From positions 1 to 19,604 of the forward strand of contig CAJUJN010000078.1 of assembly GCA_910586775.1 (NCBI GenBank): a DNA stretch of 19,604 nt. The letters run 5' to 3'. Origin of the DNA: an uncultured Acetatifactor sp. (lineage in GTDB: Bacteria > Bacillota > Clostridia > Lachnospirales > Lachnospiraceae). Below the pieces are notes generated by a model that searched no databases, was not told the DNA's origin, and saw only the letters and a program-made list of their open reading frames with translations. The translations under genes were made by a program, and so were the position numbers. Every line of letters begins with the position of its first letter. Within the stretch, counting starts at the first letter, position 1. Positions 15,592-19,604 of the stretch are shown here, piece by piece.

Positions 15592-15787
15592 CGCATATTA
15601 TCCTTTCACTTCTTATCTTTTTGCAGCCGGCAACACAGCTGAGCACTCCCAACACAACGAAGCCGATTCCCGTGATCAGTTTCATGGCCTTTTGCGCTTT
15701 TTCCGAATACAGTACAGCATGAATTACATTGAGAATACCCAGGACAGCCTGCAGGCCTCCTTCTATAAAATACAATGCAGCATTCAT
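15572..15787 (-). CDS. Small two-helix membrane protein between pta and ackA
   Basis: I do not recognise a family. The 71-residue product has two hydrophobic segments (about residues 4-27 and 37-54), joined by a short polar turn SEKAQKAMK, and a charged tail with CKKIRSERIICDE. ATG 15787 is chosen because a strong AGGAGG lies eight bases before it; the frame is open ten codons further up without such a site. Its last 20 bases overlap the ackA start in another frame, so ribosomes finishing here can reach the ackA start directly. Position inside the acetate module suggests a link to acetate metabolism or export, which is inference only. Strong ribosome site, membrane-like composition and tight packing make it more credible than a chance frame. 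Confidence 0.72.
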   Translation of the reverse strand: MNAALYFIEGGLQAVLGILNVIHAVLYSEKAQKAMKLITGIGFVVLGVLSCVAGCKKIRSERIICDESISD

Positions 15788-15885
15788 CTCAGCTTCCTCC
15801 TTCTTTTTGTCCCGCACTCACCTGTTCTTATTCCGGAACTGTACCGGGAGAACCCCCGATAAACAGCAGATTTCCGTGAAACCGA

Positions 15886-15919
15886 TACAAAACAAACAGG
15901 ACTTTCTATCATCCTGCTT
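15886..15919 (-). terminator. Possible attenuating hairpin after pta
   Basis: On the minus strand an 8-bp stem (AAGCAGGA with TCCTGTTT, one G-U pair) and a 10-base loop is followed by a partly T-rich tail (GTTTTG), 32 bases past the pta stop. It could reduce transcription into the small gene and ackA. The tail is imperfect and no promoter for the downstream genes was found. Confidence 0.3.
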
Positions 15920-15950
15920 ACTGTGGGACAAGTTATTGTAAGACGGCTTC

Positions 15951-16955
15951 TTAGTCTGCCAGCTGTGCCTGTACGGCAGTGATGGCCACTACGCCCACGA
16001 TATCCTGCCAGGAGCATCCGCGGGACAGGTCATTGACAGGCTTGGCAATCCCCTGAAGCATGGGACCGTAAGCTTCCGCTCCGCCCAGCCTCTGTACCAG
16101 TTTATATCCGATATTGCCGGCGTCCAGATTGGGAAAAATCAGAATATTGGCGCGGCCTCCCACGGGACTTCCGGGCGATTTGGACTTGGCTACGCCGGGT
16201 ACCAGCGCCGCGTCCAGCTGCAGTTCGCCGTCCAGTGTCAGGTGCGGATACTGCTCTTTGGCAATTCTGGTAGCCTCTATCACCTTGTCCACCATGGCAT
16301 GTTTGGCGCTTCCCTTGGTGGAATGGCTCAGCATGGCAATCACAGGCTTGGGACCGATCAAAGACTTGAAGCTTCTGTAGGAAGTCTCGGCAATGGCTGC
16401 AAGCTCTTCCGCATTGGGATCCTGATTCAGACCGCAGTCGGCAAAAAGGAATGTACCGTTCTCCCCCTGATCCTTGAACTGGGTATCCATGACAAAGAAC
16501 GCGGAGACAAGCTTCACCCCTGGAGCAGTCTTTAAAATCTGCAGGGCAGGTCTGAGGGTATCCGCTGTAGAATGGCAGGCACCGGCAACCATGCCGTCCG
16601 CATCCCCCGCCTTCACCATCACGATGCCGAAGGTCAGATAGTCATTCAGCAGAATCTCCCTTGCCTTCTCCTCGGTCATCCCCTTGGCCTTCCTGGTCTC
16701 ATACAGCAGGTTCACATACTCATCCAGCTTCGGCGTGTCGGAAGGGTCCACAATCCTGACTCCGGTAAGGTCAACCTCCAGCCAGCCGGCACCATCGGTA
16801 ATCTTCTCTTCGTTGCCAATCATGATAATGTCGGCGATACCCTCTTCCACAATTTTTGCTGCGGCCAGCAAGGTTCTCTTGTCCTTTGATTCCGGTAATA
16901 CAATCGTCTTTCTGTCAAGTTTGGCCCTGTCCTTAATCTTGTCAATATATGACAT
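15951..16955 (-). CDS. pta: Phosphate acetyltransferase
   Basis: Pta converts acetyl-CoA and phosphate to acetyl phosphate, feeding acetate kinase. The 334-residue protein is the short single-domain form, without the DRTGG/CobB-like N-terminal region of the enterobacterial enzyme. Recognisable blocks are TIVLPESKDKRTL, DGMVAGACHSTADTLRPALQ, AMLSHSTKGSA, LDGELQLDAAL, SPVGGRANILIFPNLDAGNI and GYKLVQRLGGAEAYGP. The frame is open 24 codons upstream into a palindromic repeat, but ATG 16955 has AAGGAG seven bases before it and matches where the family begins. It heads the acetate module: pta, small membrane gene, ackA. Its long leader holds two palindromic repeats. Confidence 0.96.
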   Translation of the reverse strand: MSYIDKIKDRAKLDRKTIVLPESKDKRTLLAAAKIVEEGIADIIMIGNEEKITDGAGWLEVDLTGVRIVDPSDTPKLDEYVNLLYETRKAKGMTEEKAREILLNDYLTFGIVMVKAGDADGMVAGACHSTADTLRPALQILKTAPGVKLVSAFFVMDTQFKDQGENGTFLFADCGLNQDPNAEELAAIAETSYRSFKSLIGPKPVIAMLSHSTKGSAKHAMVDKVIEATRIAKEQYPHLTLDGELQLDAALVPGVAKSKSPGSPVGGRANILIFPNLDAGNIGYKLVQRLGGAEAYGPMLQGIAKPVNDLSRGCSWQDIVGVVAITAVQAQLAD

Positions 16956-17000
16956 ATCCCTTCTCCTTTCCAGCGCTTCTCCGCTATCCCCAAATATGAT

Positions 17001-17065
17001 ATACTCAAGACCGCCAGGTTTTACCAATTTGTTTAGGGCATGAATCCGGCTGGCGTTCTTTCGTT
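17001..17065. repeat. Palindromic intergenic repeat, family 2, copy 2
   Basis: It begins ATACTCAAGACCGCCAG and ends GGCTGGCGTTCTTTCGTT, as does the copy at 10879-10942. Length is 65 versus 64 bp and the centres have diverged. The 11-bp arms (17007-17017 and 17050-17060) pair with one mismatch. Here it lies 45 bases upstream of the pta start codon, within the predicted leader. Confidence 0.75.
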
Positions 17066-17066
17066 G

Positions 17067-17165
17067 GGAAGTGTCTACAAATAACCGCTACAATTTGTTT
17101 AGGAAAAGCCCGGAAATACAATAAAAATTGCTGCAAACTTGTAGCGGTTATTTGTAGACACTTCC
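17067..17165. repeat. Palindromic MITE-like element with 27-bp perfect arms
   Basis: Positions 17067-17093 and 17139-17165 are exact reverse complements over 27 bases, starting GGAAGTGTCTACAAATAACC. The pairing continues inward by about four bases with one bulge. The 45-base centre is AT-rich and noncoding. The structure fits a non-autonomous inverted-repeat element, but no clear target-site duplication is visible. It lies immediately next to the family 2 repeat and inside the leader predicted for pta. Confidence 0.75.
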
Positions 17166-17233
17166 TTATACATTTTGTCTGGTAAAAAGTTACCATAAGT
17201 ATAAATTTTTACTTAACAAATCGGATTATTCAT

Positions 17234-17262
17234 ATTATACTAAAAATGGAAAAAATACACAA
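17234..17262 (-). promoter_or_regulatory. Possible promoter of the pta-ackA unit
   Basis: On the minus strand a perfect TATAAT (17234-17239) lies 17 bases from TTGTGT (17257-17262). The -35 box is weak. A start near 17227 would give a leader of about 270 bases containing both palindromic elements. Confidence 0.45.
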
Positions 17263-17374
17263 GGACAAATATGCGTTAATTTGTATATTTTAAAATACAT
17301 TCCCTCTTACTATACTACAATTTGCCCAGAAACAGACAGATGTAAGCCCTTCCAAGTGTGTTATTTTTTTCACA

Positions 17375-17403
17375 TTGTCATTCCATATTTTTATACGTAA
17401 TAT
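17375..17403 (+). promoter_or_regulatory. Possible promoter of tmcAL
   Basis: TTGTCA (17375-17380) and TAATAT (17398-17403) have a 17-base spacer. It is divergent from the pta promoter and about 160 bases before the tmcAL start. Confidence 0.45.
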
Positions 17404-17567
17404 TGATAACCCGTCAAATTGCCATACAACCGCCACAAAAGCCGGACGGAACCGGCCGAAAAAGTTTTACGAAAAACCCTTGAGTTCCGGGGTTTTCCAA
17501 GGATAGCATACCTGATAGAAAGCGTTACAAAGTAAGAATTCGAAATCACACAGACAGGAGAATCACC

Positions 17568-18950
17568 ATGAATGTAAACGGAATCATTGCGGAATATAAT
17601 CCTTTCCACAACGGACATAAATACCAGCTGGAAGAATCCGGACGCCTGACAGGGGCCGAGTATACGGTGGTCGTCATGAGCGGCAACTTCGTTCAGCGGG
17701 GTGCCCCGGCCCTTGTGGACAAGCGGCTCCGCACGGAGATGGCGCTTCGCTGCGGAGCTGACCTGGTGCTGGAGCTTCCTGTACTGTACGCCACAGCCAG
17801 TTCCGAATATTTTGCAGCCGGGGCCGTGGCGCTGTTGGATAAGCTGGGCACAGTCACTCACCTGTGCTTCGGCAGTGAGTGCGGAGACGCTGCGGCACTT
17901 GGGCAGATTGCGGCCTTTTTTGCGGAAGAGCCTGAATCCTACCGGGCGGATTTAAAACGGCTTCTGAAGCATGGGCTGTCCTATCCGGATGCACGGGCAA
18001 GAGCGTTGTCCCTGCAGAGCGATGTTCCGGAGACCCGTGCGAATACCTTCCCGCCGCAGTCCGGTTCTTCCGAAAATGCCGGAAAACCTCTGCCGGAGCA
18101 GACAGGATTTTCAGGGAATGGTTGTGACGTCCGGCCTTCCCGTCTTCCCCTTCCGGACAACTGCGCGGAAATACTCTCTTCCCCGAATAATATATTAGGA
18201 ATTGACTATATAAAGGAAATTATAAAACGGAAAAGCAGCATCATACCTGTGACTGTAAAAAGGCTTGGGGCCGGATACCATGACGCACTCCTGCCGGAAG
18301 ATACGAAATGCCCAAAAACGTCCCCCATCTCCGCCCTGGCCATCCGTCAGACCCTGCGCGAAGGACAGCTTCCCTCCGGCCTGCGCTCTTTCATGCCTGA
18401 AGAAGTATGGCAGCTTCTGCACACCCGCATGTCCGAAGCCGGCCTCGTGTACCCGGATTCCCTTTCCGGCCTGCTATACTACAAGCTGCTTCTGGAAAGG
18501 GAACAGGGCTACGAAAAATACCTGGATGTCTCCGCAGACCTCTCAAACCGCATCCGGAACGGCCTGAACCGTTTTACAGGTTTCATCCCTTTCTGCGATT
18601 TGCTGAAGACAAAAGCCTTTACTCATACCAGGATCAGCCGCTGTCTGCTGCACATCCTGCTGGATATAGAGGCAGACGACATGAGACGGGGCAGAACACA
18701 GGATGATACCCCCTATGCCAGAGTCCTTGGATTCCGCAAATCTGCCCGGCCTCTGCTCCACGCCGTCAGAGCCCATTCCTCTATTCCGTTGATTACCAAA
18801 CTGGCAGATGCGCCAAGAAACCTGCCGGCAGAAGCCGACAGGCTTTTAAAGCAGGACATCCTTGCCAGTGAAATCTATCAGGGAATCGCATATGGCGGAA
18901 CCGGACAGCCCGCCCCCAACGAGTTTTCAACTCCCCTTGTCATCCTGTAA
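17568..18950 (+). CDS. tmcAL: tRNA(Met) cytidine acetate ligase
   Basis: TmcAL (formerly YlbM) makes N4-acetylcytidine at the wobble base of elongator tRNA-Met, using ATP and free acetate. The 460-residue protein shows the nucleotidyltransferase-like motifs EYNPFHNGH (9-17) and GNFVQRG (39-45), followed by LVDKRLRTEMAL and SPNNILGIDYIK (205-216), which are typical of the family. It is longer than the about 415-residue Bacillus protein. Much of the excess is a Pro/Ser/Gly-rich segment at about 150-200 that interrupts the conserved part. CAGGAG seven bases before ATG 17568 fixes the start. It is divergent from pta-ackA, whose product acetate is its substrate. The family call is secure; the acetate link is family knowledge, and any co-regulation is inference. 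Confidence 0.93.
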   Translation: MNVNGIIAEYNPFHNGHKYQLEESGRLTGAEYTVVVMSGNFVQRGAPALVDKRLRTEMALRCGADLVLELPVLYATASSEYFAAGAVALLDKLGTVTHLCFGSECGDAAALGQIAAFFAEEPESYRADLKRLLKHGLSYPDARARALSLQSDVPETRANTFPPQSGSSENAGKPLPEQTGFSGNGCDVRPSRLPLPDNCAEILSSPNNILGIDYIKEIIKRKSSIIPVTVKRLGAGYHDALLPEDTKCPKTSPISALAIRQTLREGQLPSGLRSFMPEEVWQLLHTRMSEAGLVYPDSLSGLLYYKLLLEREQGYEKYLDVSADLSNRIRNGLNRFTGFIPFCDLLKTKAFTHTRISRCLLHILLDIEADDMRRGRTQDDTPYARVLGFRKSARPLLHAVRAHSSIPLITKLADAPRNLPAEADRLLKQDILASEIYQGIAYGGTGQPAPNEFSTPLVIL

Positions 18951-18957
18951 GACATGC

Positions 18958-19314
18958 TCACTCCTGCACCATATTCCTGACACGGTTCTGAACAATATCC
19001 GCTGCCTCCTCATACTCTCTGGCCCCATTCAGACAGAGAGACACCTCTTCCACTATGATATTGATGATTTCTTCCCTGATACCCTCTCTCGGCGTAAAAT
19101 CAGCCCTGTCAATAATCGCATATATCTGTTCCAGTTCTTCCTCTGTTATAACGTCAAAGGTTTCTTTTGTGCCGTCCAGCAAGAAGAAACACTCACCCTC
19201 TTCTACAGCTTTTGCTACCATTTCTTCAAGCCTGTCCTTCCTGGCGGGTATAATACCTAAGGAAAGCATCTGATTTAGTGTCGCCCAGCAAACTAAAGTT
19301 CCAATCTCCCGCAC
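18958..19314 (-). pseudogene. C-terminal remnant of an ABC-transporter solute-binding protein
   Basis: The 118-codon frame begins at a GTG and lacks any signal peptide or lipobox. From IPARKDRLEE onward it resembles the end of family 1 extracellular sugar-binding lipoproteins of Clostridia: an ITEEELEQIYAIIDRAD segment, then EEIINIIVEE and the closing EEAADIVQNRVRNMV. Such proteins are usually over 400 residues, so about three quarters is missing. An in-frame stop lies six codons before the GTG, no ribosome site precedes it, and no transporter permease is near. The fragment ends eight bases from the tmcAL stop, tail to tail. Recognition is from family memory, not a search; a small intact gene of related origin is a less likely alternative. 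Confidence 0.62.
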
Positions 19315-19358
19315 AAAAACGTCAAATTAAAAACCTCAGGTGTTAAATACTGTCTATC

Positions 19359-19387
19359 AAAACGCGCTGTAGGAAACAGCACGTTTT
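19359..19387 (-). terminator. Second hairpin with T4 tail
   Basis: On the minus strand AAAACGTGCTGT pairs with ACAGCGCGTTTT (one G-U pair) around a 5-base loop. Its T4 is part of the stem. It lies between the strong terminator to its right and the solute-binding remnant, so it could be a back-up terminator or a structural leftover. Confidence 0.35.
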
Positions 19388-19430
19388 CCTCTTGACCATC
19401 CCATGTTGTTCCGATATATTTTTTATGGAA

Positions 19431-19478
19431 CAAAAAAGAGAGAAAGAACAGCACCTCCTACAGTTCGTTCTTTCTCTC
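19431..19478 (-). terminator. Strong rho-independent terminator at right edge
   Basis: GAGAGAAAGAAC (19438-19449) and its exact complement (19467-19478) form a 12-bp stem with a 17-base loop. On the minus strand it is followed by six T. It would end a transcript that enters from the right of the window. Confidence 0.78.
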
Positions 19479-19604
19479 ATACACCAGCGTGCCTGCCATA
19501 TACGGGACCGCGTCCCACTCGTGAGGCTTAAGCACCACCGACATATACCATGATAAGAGAAAACTCCCTGTTTTGCAAGCTGATTCGCATAAAAAGTTCA
19601 TCAA
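19458..19604 (-). CDS. C-terminal end of an unrecognised minus-strand frame (partial)
   Basis: A frame open from the window edge runs 48 codons to a TAG at 19458-19460 and ends MAGTLVYERKNEL. The last codons are inside the first arm of the strong terminator, a layout seen where a real gene abuts its terminator. No domain is recognised. The same frame stays open for a further 54 codons beyond the TAG, to 19293, without a good start codon. The start lies outside the window, and the call rests only on the open frame and the terminator. Confidence 0.35.
   Translation of the reverse strand: MMNFLCESACKTGSFLLSWYMSVVLKPHEWDAVPYMAGTLVYERKNEL

Larger units (their letters stand above)
16956..17567. 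other. Divergent intergenic region between pta and tmcAL
   Basis: This 612-bp region has no credible gene. From left to right it holds the pta ribosome site, a family 2 repeat (17001-17065), a long palindrome (17067-17165), and an AT-rich stretch with a minus-strand promoter near 17234-17262. A 12-bp palindrome TATTTTAAAATA lies at 17286-17297, a + strand promoter near 17375-17403, and a weak AAAACCC/GGGTTTT hairpin at 17473-17496 in the tmcAL leader. CAATTTGTTTAGG occurs twice (17025-17037 and 17091-17103), once in each repeat element. Confidence 0.7.

Noticed and set aside
16956..17027. Upstream extension of pta by 24 codons
   Set aside because: It runs into a palindromic repeat and lacks a ribosome site; ATG 16955 follows AAGGAG and fits the family start.
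17139..17165. Right arm of the long palindrome considered as a terminator of a + strand gene
   Set aside because: No gene precedes it on the + strand and no T-run follows; the size and perfect arms fit an inverted-repeat element better.

Overview
The window reads as a chromosomal segment of a low-to-moderate GC Gram-positive anaerobe of the class Clostridia, most likely a Lachnospiraceae-type gut bacterium. That assignment is an inference. It rests on the gene content (aroC, tgt, yajC in a row; a DUF1292 protein; pta and ackA divergent from tmcAL), on strong AGGAGG-type ribosome binding sites, and on degenerate sugar-transporter and intergenic-repeat debris. No rRNA, tRNA or CRISPR array was seen.

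Left part (1-4323). A lone tyrosine recombinase on the + strand faces a minus-strand cluster of aroC, tgt and yajC, and an 18-bp stem terminator sits between them. The cluster covers chorismate synthesis, queuosine tRNA modification and a Sec accessory protein.

Middle-left (4324-8640). On the minus strand are a seven-bladed beta-propeller lactonase-family protein, a small extremely cysteine-rich protein (22 Cys in 142 residues), and a glycogen-debranching/isoamylase-like GH13 protein. The GH13 protein has lost every recognisable catalytic residue. A DUF1292 protein with a good promoter is divergent on the + strand.

Middle (8651-13852). On the minus strand are a membrane-anchored C39-like cysteine peptidase, glutamyl-tRNA synthetase with a clear promoter, and a UvrD/PcrA-type helicase. 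Two different palindromic intergenic repeats lie back to back between gltX and the helicase.

Right part (13853-19604). A 540-bp gene-free region packed with inverted repeats precedes the acetate module: pta, a 71-residue membrane protein whose gene overlaps ackA by 20 bp, and ackA. The pta leader carries a second copy of one repeat family and a near-perfect palindromic element with 27-bp arms. Divergent from pta is tmcAL, whose enzyme family uses acetate and ATP to modify tRNA-Met, so acetate-making and acetate-using functions are neighbours. The window ends with the C-terminal remnant of an ABC-transporter sugar-binding protein, a strong terminator and the tail of an unrecognised minus-strand frame.

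The items most worth following up are the catalytically blank GH13 protein, the cysteine-rich repeat protein beside it, the small membrane gene inside the pta-ackA unit, and the dispersed palindromic repeats.
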